Source: Dioscorea cayenensis subsp. rotundata (taxonomy: Eukaryota > Streptophyta > Magnoliopsida > Dioscoreales > Dioscoreaceae). From it: 64,000 bases of DNA. A program made the translations under genes and the position numbers. Of the stretch, positions 14,101 through 26,339 are shown piece after piece (position 1 is the stretch's first letter; each line of letters opens with the position of its first letter). Where the stretch lies: positions 22,101,589-22,165,588 of the forward strand of contig NC_052486.1 of NCBI RefSeq assembly GCF_009730915.1. Reading direction: 5' to 3'. The notes beneath the pieces were generated by a model. The model was not told the DNA's origin, made no database searches, and saw only the letters and a program-made list of their open reading frames with translations.

Positions 14101-16222
14101 GTAATTAATTATCACTTCAACTCGTTACATTTTTTTTTTAACAAAAATAGATCAACTGCCAAAACTTTGATCATCTAAAGCTACCCTTCTTAAAATTATT
14201 CCTTTTCAGAAAAAGAAGGTAGGATCATGATGACGCATGAAATATTATACCATTACCAGTTATACAGGTTTAATGAATGGTGAGTGTCAAAATATGACTA
14301 ATCTGGGCAAGCCTCTGCATCCATGACTTAATTTCTGTGCCTTTCGGCTTATGGTATGACTTTAAGGTCAAATGCAAGTATCTATAGCCTATTTTTACTC
14401 AACTTGTTTAGATTGCATATATTTTTCAATGTTCCTACTGATTGAATCAGTGCATACAACAAGAGCTTTCTGGATGGGTGAGATTTTCAAAACCAAACCA
14501 CAAAAAGAGATCCAGATATTCAAAATTGAAATTGTGTAAAATAAGTGAAGAAGTGGACAGAGTGACACAAACCAAACTCGCAAGCAATCCCCAAAAACAT
14601 GACATTGTACGCAGAGGTAATAACCTCAAAAATGCTGCCTGCATTTTGCATCACAAGTCACAATAAATCAGAGGGACTTTAGCTAAATGAACTTTATTTG
14701 ATAATAGTCTATACCATGAAATTTGAGTGTATATGCCACCTTTATATCAGGTGAGAATTCAACTTCAATCCCTTTCTCCTTCAACTCCTCGACCTATTAT
14801 TTCCTCCACAAACATAAATATCAGCAAAAACATTGCAGGCTGAAATGCAAATACAAGTTGCCTCACTCTATTTTTGAGCACCAGACAATGTAATGTTACT
14901 CATCAACATAATGATTATAAAAGAACCTGATACTAAGGTAAAATGTATTTCAGAAAATGAAAGAGAAGCAATATAAACTTCACTGATAAACAAACTTAGC
15001 CAAATCAAAGTGCAAAACAACAGGTTATCCCACTCAGATAACTGGCAGAGCATATGAATGCTAAAACAATAAAGTCAAGTTTTTTTCTCTTCTATACTTG
15101 GATGCACAAAATTATAAAAAGAAAAGATAAAATATAAAAACACGTAAATTCAACATATAAACTTCATTACTAAACAAACTTAGTTAAAAAATGTAAACCA
15201 ACAAGATATCTCAAAATGATAATTGGCAGGGAATATATGTAATTCCCAAAGTAGTAAATTCAAGAATTCTACCTTCTACACTGGGTTGCAGAAAAATAAA
15301 GGCCTAACAAAAGAAATTGCATGAATTTAAGCGCATGATTAGAACATTACTTTCTTGTCCTCATAAAGGCACCGAGCATGAAGGGCTCCCAACATTAGAA
15401 TGGTAGCAATTGTTGCTCCAGGAACCAACAAAAAATTCTCTAGACAAATCACAACAAGAAAGTCAATCTCATACACCAACCATTACATGATGCAAGAACG
15501 CTCTGAAGAAGCACTCGAGAACAAAACATTGAAACAAGATCAAAATGAAAAACATTACAAAGCACAAACTAGGCTTCTCTCCGGACACCAAAAGGAAATT
15601 CAATATATACATCACAACAAGAAAATCAATCTGATACTTGAACCGCTACATCATGCAAGAACAGTATTCAGAAGCAAGTGAGATCACGACTGTGAAACAA
15701 GATTAAAATGAAAAACAATATAAGTAAGGAATAGTTTTTATTCAACGATCCAAAACCAAATTCCCAATATACATAACCACAAGAAAATCAATCTCATACT
15801 CTAACCATCCCACAACAAAGAACACTATCAAGAATCACTTAAGATCAAAACAGTGAAACAAGATCAAAAGACAAACATTATAAGCATGACATGAGGTAAA
15901 CCAATATACAACACAAGACTCACTAGAAGAAATCATCTCATATACCAACAATTCCACAATGCAAAAACACTATCAAGAAACACTTGAGATCAAAACAGTA
16001 AACCAATATCAAAATAATATCATTTCAAACATAGAATGGATTTTTTATATATAGAAGAGAAACACCTTCACTCTTGCCGCCGCCGCTGCCGCCGCCAACG
16101 GAGGAACGGGCAGCGTGGGAGCCTCTGGAGAGAATGGCGGAGTGGAGATGGAGACGGTGGGAGGTCCGGCAGCAGCGGTGGTAGGGGAGGACAGGCCATC
16201 GGGGAGAAACCCTAAACTTCAT
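8159..16222 (-). CDS. PSD1: Phosphatidylserine decarboxylase, mitochondrial type (PSD1), C-terminus damaged
   Basis: Converts phosphatidylserine to phosphatidylethanolamine in the mitochondrial inner membrane. Exons on the minus strand: 16222-16066 (an upstream in-frame ATG at 16288 is possible), 15439-15351 (membrane segment LVPGATIATILMLGALHA), 14793-14740, 14638-14573, 13960-13900, 12335-12226, 12120 to about 11890, 11485-11379 (YHRVHSPVDWN), 10635-10568, 9123-9046, 8491-8369 and 8278-8159. The last exon keeps the FNMGSTVV self-cleavage site whose serine becomes the pyruvoyl group. Two oddities: a run of seven A (8167-8173) shifts the frame just after FCVKK, and in the ancestral frame a TAA (8143-8145) stands where family members have glutamine, so the conserved GRW end is lost. 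The border after the SPK codons near 11890 lacks a clear GT donor; a small exon may be missed. The product of ATG3 is made with phosphatidylethanolamine, but the neighbourhood is probably coincidental. Confidence 0.85.
10032..10294. mobile_element. Stowaway-like MITE in a PSD1 intron
   Basis: 263 bases with terminal inverted repeats starting CTCCCTCC and ending GGAGGGAG, flanked on both sides by the dinucleotide TA, the Tc1/mariner Stowaway signature. It sits in the intron between the exons at 10568 and 9123 and carries no ORF. Confidence 0.85.
12467..13630. repeat. Imperfect direct repeat within a PSD1 intron
   Basis: About 145 bases at 12467-12610 (starting TAAGCCTCCCTTTA, ending with GAATAAGCCTTTGAAT) recur in diverged form at 13490-13625. 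They lie about 1 kb apart in the intron between the exons at 13900 and 12335. The arrangement could be an eroded LTR-like element or a simple duplication; no termini were identified. Confidence 0.5.
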
Positions 16223-16288
16223 CGACCTCGAAGCTCGGGTTTTTGCGGGCCTTCGGACAAGAGCATCAGCATTTGACTTGCGGGTCAA

Positions 16289-16725
16289 GCGAGTGTGAAT
16301 ATATACAAGAAACCAAACCCGAAACCCATTAACTCGGACCCGAATCCGAATGAAAGGGGGTTATCACATTCTACTAAACCATTATTATTTGCATTTTTTT
16401 TTTAAACCACTAGATTAAACATTCAAATGATAATTAGCCCATATTTTACAACAATGTTCATTTAATAATTATTTTTATTAAAAATATCCAACATAGTTTC
16501 ATATAATTTTTTTTTTAATTTTAAAATGAAATATTGAGTGAAGATAGATGATGGTTGATCGGATTTTGGCATTATTATTTTAAAAATTAATTAAACTATT
16601 TGAAAATCTTTAAAATATGAAGAAGATAAAACTAACTTTTGATATTTTACAAATACAATAGGCATTGTACAAATAAAAAGTAAAACAAATGTGGATAAGT
16701 CATATGTCGGGTGCAAAACATGAGC
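16289..16725. other. PSD1 5' flank and a trace of chitinase 3'-flank sequence at the gap edge
   Basis: AT-rich 5' flank of PSD1. The last bases (about 16682-16725) match the chitinase 3' flank at 403-446 and 34763-34803 with two differences, and then run into the N gap. This suggests that a further copy of the duplicated unit starts here or that the scaffold join is wrong. Confidence 0.7.
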
Positions 16726-17725
16726 NNNNNNNNNNNNNNNNNNNNNNNNNNNNNNNNNNNNNNNNNNNNNNNNNNNNNNNNNNNNNNNNNNNNNNNNNNN
16801 NNNNNNNNNNNNNNNNNNNNNNNNNNNNNNNNNNNNNNNNNNNNNNNNNNNNNNNNNNNNNNNNNNNNNNNNNNNNNNNNNNNNNNNNNNNNNNNNNNNN
16901 NNNNNNNNNNNNNNNNNNNNNNNNNNNNNNNNNNNNNNNNNNNNNNNNNNNNNNNNNNNNNNNNNNNNNNNNNNNNNNNNNNNNNNNNNNNNNNNNNNNN
17001 NNNNNNNNNNNNNNNNNNNNNNNNNNNNNNNNNNNNNNNNNNNNNNNNNNNNNNNNNNNNNNNNNNNNNNNNNNNNNNNNNNNNNNNNNNNNNNNNNNNN
17101 NNNNNNNNNNNNNNNNNNNNNNNNNNNNNNNNNNNNNNNNNNNNNNNNNNNNNNNNNNNNNNNNNNNNNNNNNNNNNNNNNNNNNNNNNNNNNNNNNNNN
17201 NNNNNNNNNNNNNNNNNNNNNNNNNNNNNNNNNNNNNNNNNNNNNNNNNNNNNNNNNNNNNNNNNNNNNNNNNNNNNNNNNNNNNNNNNNNNNNNNNNNN
17301 NNNNNNNNNNNNNNNNNNNNNNNNNNNNNNNNNNNNNNNNNNNNNNNNNNNNNNNNNNNNNNNNNNNNNNNNNNNNNNNNNNNNNNNNNNNNNNNNNNNN
17401 NNNNNNNNNNNNNNNNNNNNNNNNNNNNNNNNNNNNNNNNNNNNNNNNNNNNNNNNNNNNNNNNNNNNNNNNNNNNNNNNNNNNNNNNNNNNNNNNNNNN
17501 NNNNNNNNNNNNNNNNNNNNNNNNNNNNNNNNNNNNNNNNNNNNNNNNNNNNNNNNNNNNNNNNNNNNNNNNNNNNNNNNNNNNNNNNNNNNNNNNNNNN
17601 NNNNNNNNNNNNNNNNNNNNNNNNNNNNNNNNNNNNNNNNNNNNNNNNNNNNNNNNNNNNNNNNNNNNNNNNNNNNNNNNNNNNNNNNNNNNNNNNNNNN
17701 NNNNNNNNNNNNNNNNNNNNNNNNN
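16726..17725. other. Assembly gap, 1000 N
   Basis: Exactly 1000 undetermined bases, so the true size is probably unknown. Reading frames that cross it are meaningless. Confidence 0.99.
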
Positions 17726-17754
17726 CGAAACGGAGGTGGTACAGTGCTCACCAT
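17726..17754 (-). CDS. Possible 5' end of an unknown gene, cut by the gap
   Basis: An ATG at 17752-17754 on the minus strand stands in a GCCGCCATGG context. It is preceded by a CT-rich leader resembling a plant 5' UTR (17755-17850) and opens a frame beginning MVSTVPPPF that enters the gap after nine codons. I do not recognise the product, and there is too little sequence to test it. Confidence 0.35.
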
Positions 17755-20444
17755 GGCGGCCAGGGAGCTCGATCCAGGCGGTATTGCTCGGAGGAAGACG
17801 AAGGAGAGAACGATTTGGTTATAAGAAAGCGAGGGTTTTGGATTTGATGTGATCTGGACCGTTGGATTTAGAGGGTGCTATCGAGGCCGATTGATCTTGC
17901 TTCAAGATCCGGACACATATAAGATTCGATCTTGATCGCTCGTTTTTCTCCCTTTTTCTATTTTTTGCTTTTTCCCTGCGTATTAATTATAATAATTTAC
18001 TAACCACTACAGTAATAAACGAGCATAATAAATTATTGAAAATTTGGAATGGGTATGTTATCAAATAAAAAATTACAATTCACTAACAAATGCCACTTAA
18101 ATTTTTTGTTTTTAGTTTTAGTTTATTATAAAAATATAAGTACATCTATTTGGGTGAGAGATATTTATTTTAGAAAAAATGAAAAAAAATTGGGGAAAAA
18201 AATAGTCCCTGACTACTACTAAATTCTGATGTCTATTTTTCGACTTTTGGCGAATAAGCAACAAAATATTGAAAAATAATATTATTTTCTTTCTATTTTA
18301 AAATGTAACACTACTATAAACCTCTCTCACTTTCTCCGAAAATAAACACCCCTGGCTTTCTCCGGCCCATGATTGTTCGAAAACACTGTACATATAATAT
18401 ACATCAAACCGAAGAAAAAACCCTTTCCATGTTACTTGCATGAGGCAAAACAAAATATTTGGCGAAGAGCACAATTGTATCATATTGAATTTCACACGGC
18501 AAACACAGCCACACAAATTCAAGCAAATAATGACACGCTTGAGTTTGAGCATTCCAGTCCACAGTACAAAAAGGCTTAAAAGTAATTTAACATTTTATTC
18601 ATTCACCATACACTCAGCCACAAGCATCAGAGAGTCCAGAGTATGTTAAAATTAACATGGCAGTGATGGCAAGTATCCAAATTGAGCATCTTGAATTAAT
18701 TTTCAGGTTCATTCACATCAATACCACAAACATCGCCTCACAAACTCAAGCAAATAATGACACAATGTTGCATGTTCTACTCCACGTCACAAAAGCTCAC
18801 GACAAGTATGAACTATTTCATTTTCCAAATGCCCAAGAACAAGCATCAGAGATTCAGAATATAACATACTTTAACATGAAAGAAATGGTAACAAGACCCC
18901 AACCAAACATCTTGATGTCTTCTGAGTTGATTTGGATCAGAACTGCAAACAGTCTTACAGAAATAAATAAGGCTTTGTTATTGTTCAAAATATTTGTGTA
19001 CACAAAAGGAAAACCTTGAGATCTCCTTCAGTAAATTTGAAGTACAGAATGAAGTTACGTGAAAATAAACAGGTTATTTTCTCTACTAAGCAAACAACAA
19101 AAACAACAAGAATACAATGAGGGACCAACATTGAAGAAGGCCAACAAGGGATAGTGACATGTTGGCCTAAATTACTACGTTGGCTAAATGGATTGATTAG
19201 GCAAATCTGTTCTCTCTTTGAACAATTAACTTTGAGCGAACAAACTCAGGCCATGAAGAAATCATAAAGCCAGATTTACCGAGAGGAGGGTACTGCAAAA
19301 TAATCTTATAAATACAGTTACACCTAATGTGCATACTAACAAGAAAGTATATTACAAGACGATATTAATATCTACTGCAAGTATAAAAACTAAAAGCAGC
19401 ATCAAATAAGATGCACTTTCTTCGGCAAAATAAAGCTAAAGAGTTTATGAATCTGACTTTCGTATTTAGTATAAGGCCACCCTTTTCCCACAATCTTTTC
19501 CCCACAAGTCACCAATTTCTAAATAAAGATTTTGCATTTGACCAGATTGCATGAAAACTTTTCTTATCAACAACTTTCATCAGTTCAATCAACACACCAA
19601 GGAGATTGATCCCAATTTTAACAGAAAACCTGGATCAAACTTGACGCAGCATGCTTGATGAGAATACACATAAAAACAATGAAGTAAAAGTTAATGCCCA
19701 TGTTCAACCTTTAGGACAGAATACACTTCCACATTATAAAAAAATTGCGTTCTTGTGTTAGGGTTCAATGAAGAAGAAAAAAATGTATAAGCAAAATGAA
19801 ACAAACGCACACATGATTTTTTCCCATCGCTTTCCATTCCTTCTCCTATTTTCCTCAAGTCAACTACACTCTTAAAACATTGCAAAAAGAGAAAGAAACA
19901 AAAGACAAGGAAGGGGAAAAACTAAATGTACTTGCACAGCATATGGCTTTGACACAATTAGGATCAATCCATTAATCACATAAAACCATTCATCACAGAT
20001 TTAGCCAACTAGTTGATAAAACAAAAATATGATAAAAAAATAAATAAATAAAGATTAAAAACCCAACTAAAAGCAACAATCTTTATTCATTAATGATGGT
20101 AATTCTCAAGAAATTGAAAATAAAATTAAACAGAATAAATAAAGGAAGATAAGGCAAAAGTTTAAACTGGCGGGAAAACACAAATACAGCATGAAAAACC
20201 AATAAATTTACCAGCTTTTATTCCTTCATGGAGTAATTTTTTTAAGAAATCCAACGGATATAAAAAGGATAAAATAAGCTCAAACTGAAGAAAAACACAA
20301 TAAAAGCATAAAAATCCAACTGAATTACCAAGCCTTATTCTTTCATCATCTAATTCTCAAGAAATTCAGCGAGAAATTAAGCACAAAAAATAAATAAAGC
20401 AGTAGTGATACAACATTCAACAAAAAAAAAAATGCACCTTTTTC
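17755..20444. other. Intergenic spacer with an imperfect tandem duplication
   Basis: No convincing gene. Around 18490-18670 and 18710-18900 two stretches offset by about 220-227 bases share blocks such as AAGCAAATAATGACAC (18521 and 18748) and ACAAGCATCAGAGA (18620 and 18839), so this is an old tandem duplication. The end next to 20445 is probably the 3' UTR of the minus-strand acetylglutamate kinase gene. Confidence 0.5.
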
Positions 20445-21485
20445 TCATCCAGTGATCATCGTCCCAGCTCCTTCGTCTGTGAGAATCTCCAGCAGCAGCG
20501 AGTGCGGCACCCTCCCGTCGATGATGCTCGCCGTCCTCACACCCTGCGCCAGCGACCTCACGCAGCAGCTAACCTTCGGGATCATCCCTCCAGCCACCTT
20601 GCCCTCCTCCATCATCCTCCTTATCCCAGCGATATCAATTTCCTTCACCAAGCTCCCCGGATCATTCCGGTCCTCCAGGATCCCGGCAACGTCCGTCAGC
20701 AAGATCAACTTCTCAGCCCCAACAGCCGCCGCGAGTTCCCCGGCTGCTGTATCAGCGTTCACGTTATAGCCCTGCCCGGCCTCATCCGCGGCCACAGAGG
20801 CAATCACCGGGATGTGACCGTCGGCGAGGATCGGGCGGAGCACAGAGGGGTCAACACGCGCGACCTCACCAACAAACCCAAGGACAGCGGACTCCGAGGA
20901 GGGCCTTGCTGTAAGGAGGCGAGCATCCTTGCCGCAAAGCCCAACACCGGTGCCACCAAGCATGTTGATCTCTGCGACGAGGTTCTTGTTGATCTTCCCA
21001 GCAAGAACCATCTCCACAACCTCCATCGTGTGAGCATCGGTGACGCGAAGGCCGTTGTGGAACTTGGGCTCGTGGCCGGTACGGAGGAGCCAAGCGTTGA
21101 TCTCCGGTCCACCGCCATGGACGAGAACAAGGCGGAGGCCGACGCAAGAGAGGAGGACCAGGTCAGAGAGGACGTTGCGCTGGAGGGCGGCGGACTTCAT
21201 GGCGGCGCCGCCATACTTCACGACGATGGTCTTGCCGCGAAATCTCTGGATGAAGGGGAGGGATTCGGAGAGAATGTCGACCCGAGTCTGCGCCGGCGTC
21301 GGAGGTGACGCAGTGGAGGTGGTGATGGGCGGCGATGGAGGGATGGAGGATCTGAGGGGATGGAGACGCAAGGGCTTGAGAGGAATCGCTTTAGGGTTAG
21401 GGTTAGGGTTAGGGTTAGGGTTAGGGTTTGGAGAGGAGAAGAAGGGATGGTGGCGGAGTGGGATGGAGACTTTGGAGACGAACAT
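20445..21485 (-). CDS. NAGK: N-acetylglutamate kinase, chloroplast precursor
   Basis: Phosphorylates N-acetylglutamate, the committed step of plant arginine synthesis in the plastid; in plants the enzyme is activated by PII and inhibited by arginine. The gene is one intronless frame of 346 aa, a normal length. Residues 1 to about 65 form a transit peptide rich in S, P, R and L; its Asn-Pro repeat (about 19-31) is encoded by tandem telomere-type hexamers. The amino-acid-kinase fold starts with VVKYGGAAM (Lys90, Gly92-93), followed by LVHGGGPEI (phosphate-binding glycines), NGLRVTD, the GYNVNAD substrate loop, LLTDVAGI and GGMIPKV. All key motifs are present and the frame is clean. The start fits transit peptide plus mature length. 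The upstream side is only about 150 bases from a hAT transposon. Confidence 0.95.
   Translation of the reverse strand: MFVSKVSIPLRHHPFFSSPNPNPNPNPNPNPKAIPLKPLRLHPLRSSIPPSPPITTSTASPPTPAQTRVDILSESLPFIQRFRGKTIVVKYGGAAMKSAALQRNVLSDLVLLSCVGLRLVLVHGGGPEINAWLLRTGHEPKFHNGLRVTDAHTMEVVEMVLAGKINKNLVAEINMLGGTGVGLCGKDARLLTARPSSESAVLGFVGEVARVDPSVLRPILADGHIPVIASVAADEAGQGYNVNADTAAGELAAAVGAEKLILLTDVAGILEDRNDPGSLVKEIDIAGIRRMMEEGKVAGGMIPKVSCCVRSLAQGVRTASIIDGRVPHSLLLEILTDEGAGTMITG
21391..21427. repeat. TTAGGG hexamer array inside the NAGK transit-peptide codons
   Basis: Six tandem TTAGGG units followed by TTTGG, on the plus strand. Read on the coding strand they give alternating Asn and Pro codons. Confidence 0.95.
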
Positions 21486-21793
21486 CTCTTCTCGTCGTCG
21501 GTGAGTGCTAAGTGTTTGATGAAATGCGAGTTTGGGTTTTTATTTGGGGAAAATTCACAATTGGTCCCTGAATTGTTTTTTCGTTTAATTTGGTCCTTCT
21601 GAATCTTGTTCTCTGAACTATTAAACATTTATAAGGGTAGACATGGCCATAGTTCAGGAGCCGTTGGTTCCGGTTCCTGAACACCGGTTCCAATTTAAAA
21701 AAAACTTTGAACCGGAACCAAACCGCAAGGATCTTACTGGTTCGGTTTCGGTTTTGGTTTGACAGTTCGGTTCAACCGTTCATGTTTGACGGT

Positions 21794-22040
21794 TTAAACG
21801 GTTCGGGCAACGGCTTGATAGCCTTTGTTAGCGAGCCCGTTGATCTGGTGATGCCATGAGTACCAGAGCTCCATGAAGCCATGAAGCATGAGGACGACTG
21901 ATCCACACATTCCATTCTCCGCTATGTGCATGGCTATGCCGTTCATCTCCACTGTCCAATGAGCGAAGAAAGTCACAGCGATTCCATCCCGTCTTATAAG
22001 GAACTCGTCAAAAATTAGAATGATCACCTTCTTTATCACG
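21794..22040 (-). pseudogene. Epoxide hydrolase fragment captured in the hAT element
   Basis: On the minus strand the frame reads GIAMHIAENG, then VVLMLHGF, then ELWYSWHHQI and NKGYQAVA. This is the N-terminal alpha/beta-hydrolase start of plant soluble epoxide hydrolases, including the HGFPELWYSWRHQ-type oxyanion region, with the usual proline after HGF replaced by methionine. Nothing of the nucleophile Asp, lid or catalytic His is present, so it is a fragment of about one exon. Its place between hAT ends points to transduplication of a host gene rather than decay in place. Confidence 0.75.
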
Positions 22041-22322
22041 TTAAAGAAATCTGAGATCGAGCTACAGAAGAACCATCTCCAGTAATCCATCAAAGATGCA
22101 CTCCGTCCATCTCGCTGCCGCTCGAGCTTGCTCCTTCCCACCTTCTCCATCATCAGGTCGGGCTTCCACATATGTAGATCGATCTGGCATGTCGCCCTCG
22201 GATAGAGATCTAGGATTAGGGTTTCATCGGAGGGGATTTAGGGTTTTCAAGTCTTCAAGAGAGGCCCACCCAAAAGAGAGAACAAATCAACAAAATAAAA
22301 ACCTAATAAATTGGTTTAATTC

Positions 22323-22559
22323 GCCAACAACCAAATGTTCTATTGGTATACGGGTTGTCGATAGAGCTCTTCACCGAGTGGTGAGAGTTTGATTCTCGGA
22401 TGAGGACATATTTCTGGAAGATGTGAGATGTGGTTGTGTGCGGGTGGTCCCAGCGCCCATATGTGCGCGGGCCCCGCCCCCACTTGCTCCACCGAGGCTT
22501 GTGCACACCCCTGACGGTTTAGCATGGCCTTCAGGCTGTTCCTCTTATAAAAAAATAAT
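22323..22559 (+). mobile_element. tRNA-derived SINE nested in the hAT element
   Basis: 237 bases ending in an A-rich tail, flanked by 18-base direct repeats AATAAATTGGTTYAATTC (22305-22322 and 22560-22577, one mismatch). The head has a tRNA-like A box (ATAGAGCTCTTCACCGAGTGG) and a B-box-like GTTTGATTCTC, as in pol III-transcribed plant SINEs. The body is GC-rich. It is younger than the hAT copy that it interrupts. Confidence 0.83.
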
Positions 22560-23234
22560 AATAAATTGGTTCAATTCAAGTGTTCAGACTTAACCTAAAC
22601 AGATGATTCAATTTCAGGTCTAACCTAATCAATCGATTCACACAATTCAAAGTCTCAAGCGGTCGAACCTAATCAGATATCATAAGTCATAACATTATTT
22701 TATATAATATAATATATATGTAATTAAGTAATTTGATATTTTGAATCTTTGATTCAAGTAGAATTGGTGGTTGAACCAAACCTTATATGAAAGGTTTTCG
22801 GTTTTTTTAAATTTTTAAAGTCAGTAGTCGACTTTTATATGAAGGTTTTTGTTTTCGATTAGTAGGGACTGATTCACGGTCTTTTTCGGTCCCAGATTCA
22901 GGTTTTTTTGGCGGTTCGGTTCCACGGTTTCAGTGCAAAATGGCAACATCTATATAAGGGTCACTATCTCCAAACCATTCATAGATCAACTGTTGGATTT
23001 TCAATCTAAACGTTGGATGTAGTCTTCGGAACCCATTTATACTTGTCTTTTTTTATTACCACTTTTTTTCAATTGCAGATATTATAAGAACATTCACAAT
23101 TGACATATCTGTATTATTATTATTATTATTATTATTGATTTAACTTTTTTAAATTTTTTTAATTGTTTTCTACAATTGTGTTATTATTTATGGAGTCATT
23201 TATTTGGCTTTAATATAAATATTAATAATTAAAA

Positions 23235-23661
23235 TGGGTAAATTTTTTATGTGGTCATAATGTTATGGCTGATTTTCATTTTGGTCGTTGTATTTCGATT
23301 TGTATATTTTTTTGGTCGATTTAGATATTAATTTGTTTTCATCGAGAGATCACTGGGGTTCTCAAAAGTAATTTTTAAATGATGTGGCAGCCGGAAATAC
23401 CACGTCACTTACTTTATTTTTCGGATTAAGTAAGCTGAGTCAGCATCCGACTGATGTGCTCTCTCCAGCTGGAATGAGAGAAAACATTAAAATAAAGCGA
23501 CGTGGTATTTTTGACTGCGATGTCATTTAAAATTGGCCGAAAAATCTGAGTGACTCGCTGTGAAAAATAAATCGATATCTAATAATCAAAAATATACAAA
23601 TTAACACATGACAAAACAAAAATCAGCCCATATGCACTGACTACATAAAAAAATTTACCCA
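23235..23661. mobile_element. Fold-back MITE, GGGTAAATTTTT family
   Basis: Long inverted ends begin TGGGTAAATTTTTT and finish AAATTTACCCA. Related to the element in the chitinase intron (33623-34061): both share the GGTCATTT..GTATWTTTTTGGTC outer part, inner CCAGCTGGAATGA and CGTGGTATTTT/CGTGGCATCTT blocks. I could not see a target duplication here. The rest of 22953-24156 is AT-rich spacer without genes. Confidence 0.75.
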
Positions 23662-26339
23662 CAAACATGTTCAATTATATTAAGTTTTGTCAGGATTAAT
23701 ACAATGGGTTTGTGATAAGAGGCTTTGTTGTTACTATATATAAAAAAAAAGAACTAGAAGTATTAATGCTCTTTAAAATGCAAATGATCACTCTCTTTGC
23801 TGTCAAAAATAAAAAATTAAAAAACAAATAATATTTTAACTCATAAATTATTCACATTTACATAGTCATTTTGCTGATTTTAAATGTTTGCAAATCTAAG
23901 TTATATCTTTCGTATGCTGTGAAATGTGAATCAAGTTAAAAGACTCCGTACCAGCATTCAGGCACAGTCTTTAATTTTACTTTCATTCACTGTTGATATA
24001 TTAATTAAAACAATCACACAAGACTCAAGTGACCCAATAACACCCAAAATAGACGATTTGCCCAAAGCAATTGTCTCTCCTGGCATCACCCTGTCAAGGC
24101 TATTTTTTTTTCTAAACATTACATTTATACCAAAATGCGCGCTTAGATAGATAATTGAGCTTTTTCCTAAACTAACTTTTTTTTTTTATAATATTGTCTA
24201 AATAGCCCTACGATCATTTTATTTGTCAAAATAGCCCTAGGCTATCACATCAATGCCTAGGCTGACTGGGTATTTTTTTTTAACATGAGATTTATTAAAA
24301 TAGAAAATATTATTTGAAAATTTGAAATTAAAATTATTATTATTATTAACATGAGATTTATTAAAAGAGAAATTATTTTAAATTTTTTATTAATATTTTG
24401 ATTATTTATTAGAGTGGCAATTAATTAAGTATTAATTATTTAAAATTATTTTTTATCATTATTAATAAAATATTATTATTATAATGGGACCACTTTGGTA
24501 CGACATGAAACTCTTTTAAGTTAAATTTCATCAAGTCCAACAAAATTGGTGGCCGGGGGACAGGTGCCACAATCGTTAGCGTGGTTTTGTCGCCCAGGTC
24601 AAGGTGGCTCACCGATAGCCACCCAGACAAGCTATGTCCCAAACGATGGGGAGCGCCGCAAGTGGCCCCAACGCATCCAACCGAGTGGGACATCGGCTCG
24701 TTGCAGCGAACGGCGGAGCATCGGTTAGCGCACTCTGGTTAAAGTCATAATCCCGACGTGATTTATTCAATAAAATAATTTAAAATAATTTCTATTATAA
24801 TAATAATAATAATATTTTACTAATAATAATAATAATAATTTTAAATAATTAATATACCATTAATTGCTACTCTAATAATAATCAAAATATTAATAAAAAA
24901 ATTTAAAATAATTTCTCTTTTAATAAATCCCATGTTAATAATAATAATTCTAATTTTAAATAATATTTTCTATTTTAATAACATTTTTTAAAAAAAATTG
25001 ATTTAAATAAGCTATTTATATAATTATAAAAGAGATGAGGGGTTATAATGTAAAAAAAAATGAATTTTTTTAAAAAATGACTAGTCACCAGCCCAGTTAG
25101 CACCCATGTGCTGATTGGGCATTGATGTGATCGCCTTAGGTCATTTTGACAAATAAAATGGCCCTAGGGCCATTTAGACAATATTATAAAAAGGGGGTTA
25201 GTTTGGGAAAAAAACTTATTAAGGTTTCAAAGCACGTCCTTTCACCAACTCTCGCTTTGCTCATCCCTACTGCTACCTGTGCGGGCCTTTTCTGTCAAAA
25301 AGTGAAACATATGATTTTTGTTTGTATTAAGGCTTTTTCCCAAACTAACCCCTTTTTTATAATATTGTCAAAATAGACCTAGGATTATGTTATTTGTCAA
25401 AATGACCCTAGGGCCATCACATCAATGCCAGTCAGCACCCATGCCATCACATCAATGCCCAATCAGCACCCATGTCTTGGCAGACTCTTTCACTGAGTCA
25501 TTTATCTTTTTAACATTTTAACCCGTTATTTTTTTTATAATTATATAAATAACTTATTTGTGGTTTTTTAACTCAATTTTTTTTAAAAAAAAATTGTTAT
25601 TAAAATAGAAAATATTATTTAAAATTAGAATTATTATTAGTGAAAATTGCCAAAAAAACCACCTAACTTTACAATATTGCCAAAAACACCTCCTTAATTT
25701 GACAATCCCTAAAAATACAATCCTTTTAAAGTTAATGATTTTCAAACCCCAAAAGTTGTAGCAAGCTATATGAGTTGCTTTTCGAATTTTATGGATGAAA
25801 TTGCCTCTCGCATAGGAAGTTGTGGCAGTGCAATCATGTATCCGATTTGAGAGGTAGTTGGGGTTATTGGTTTGGGTAATCCCTAGAGACAATTATTACT
25901 TGCACCGGTTATACTTTTTTTTTTCTCTTTTCGCCTCTTCAGCTATTCCATTTCCAAAATTGTCTCTCCCTGGGCATCCTTGTCTCGAAGAAGAACTTCG
26001 TGTTCCGCCATTGTTCGGAGAAGAATTCAAACTCAAGTATTCGCGTTTCATCATTTCCTCGAGTCTAAGGTCTTGAGCAGAGGGTGGGCCTGAGTTGAAG
26101 AAACTATGTTTATGGTTTTTTTTAAAAAAAAAAACAATTCTTTTAGAAAAAGAGATTTTTCGGTGTTGTTTTGTGGTTTTGTTTTTATTAGATGATATTG
26201 AAGTCTGCAGGGAGATTCATCGGCTAGGCTTTTGTTTTGGTTTCATTTTCCTCTATGTACACGATCGAAAGAGATTTTTTTGATTATTATGATGTGTAAT
26301 GAATACAATGTAGGTTTTCCCTTTACGTTGATATGGTTA

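Larger units (their letters stand above)
21638..22952. mobile_element. Non-autonomous hAT-like transposon carrying a captured gene fragment (Pack-hAT)
   Basis: The element starts TAGACATGGCC and ends GGCAACATCTA, imperfect terminal inverted repeats (8 of 11). It is flanked by perfect 8-base duplications TATAAGGG at 21630-21637 and 22953-22960, the hAT signature. Subterminal regions are rich in GGTTCCGGTTCC / CGGTTCGGTTCC motifs. There is no transposase. Inside are an epoxide-hydrolase fragment (minus) and a SINE inserted later. Confidence 0.88.

Noticed and set aside
16591..17852. Long frames of about 380 codons across 16.6-17.85 kb on both strands
   Set aside because: They consist almost wholly of N and are artefacts of the assembly gap.
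18657..19019. 120-codon plus-strand frame in the spacer after the first gap
   Set aside because: Overlaps an imperfect tandem duplication, has no recognisable domain and low-complexity composition.
20502..21308. 268-codon plus-strand frame opposite NAGK
   Set aside because: GC-rich antisense shadow of the acetylglutamate kinase gene; no family features.
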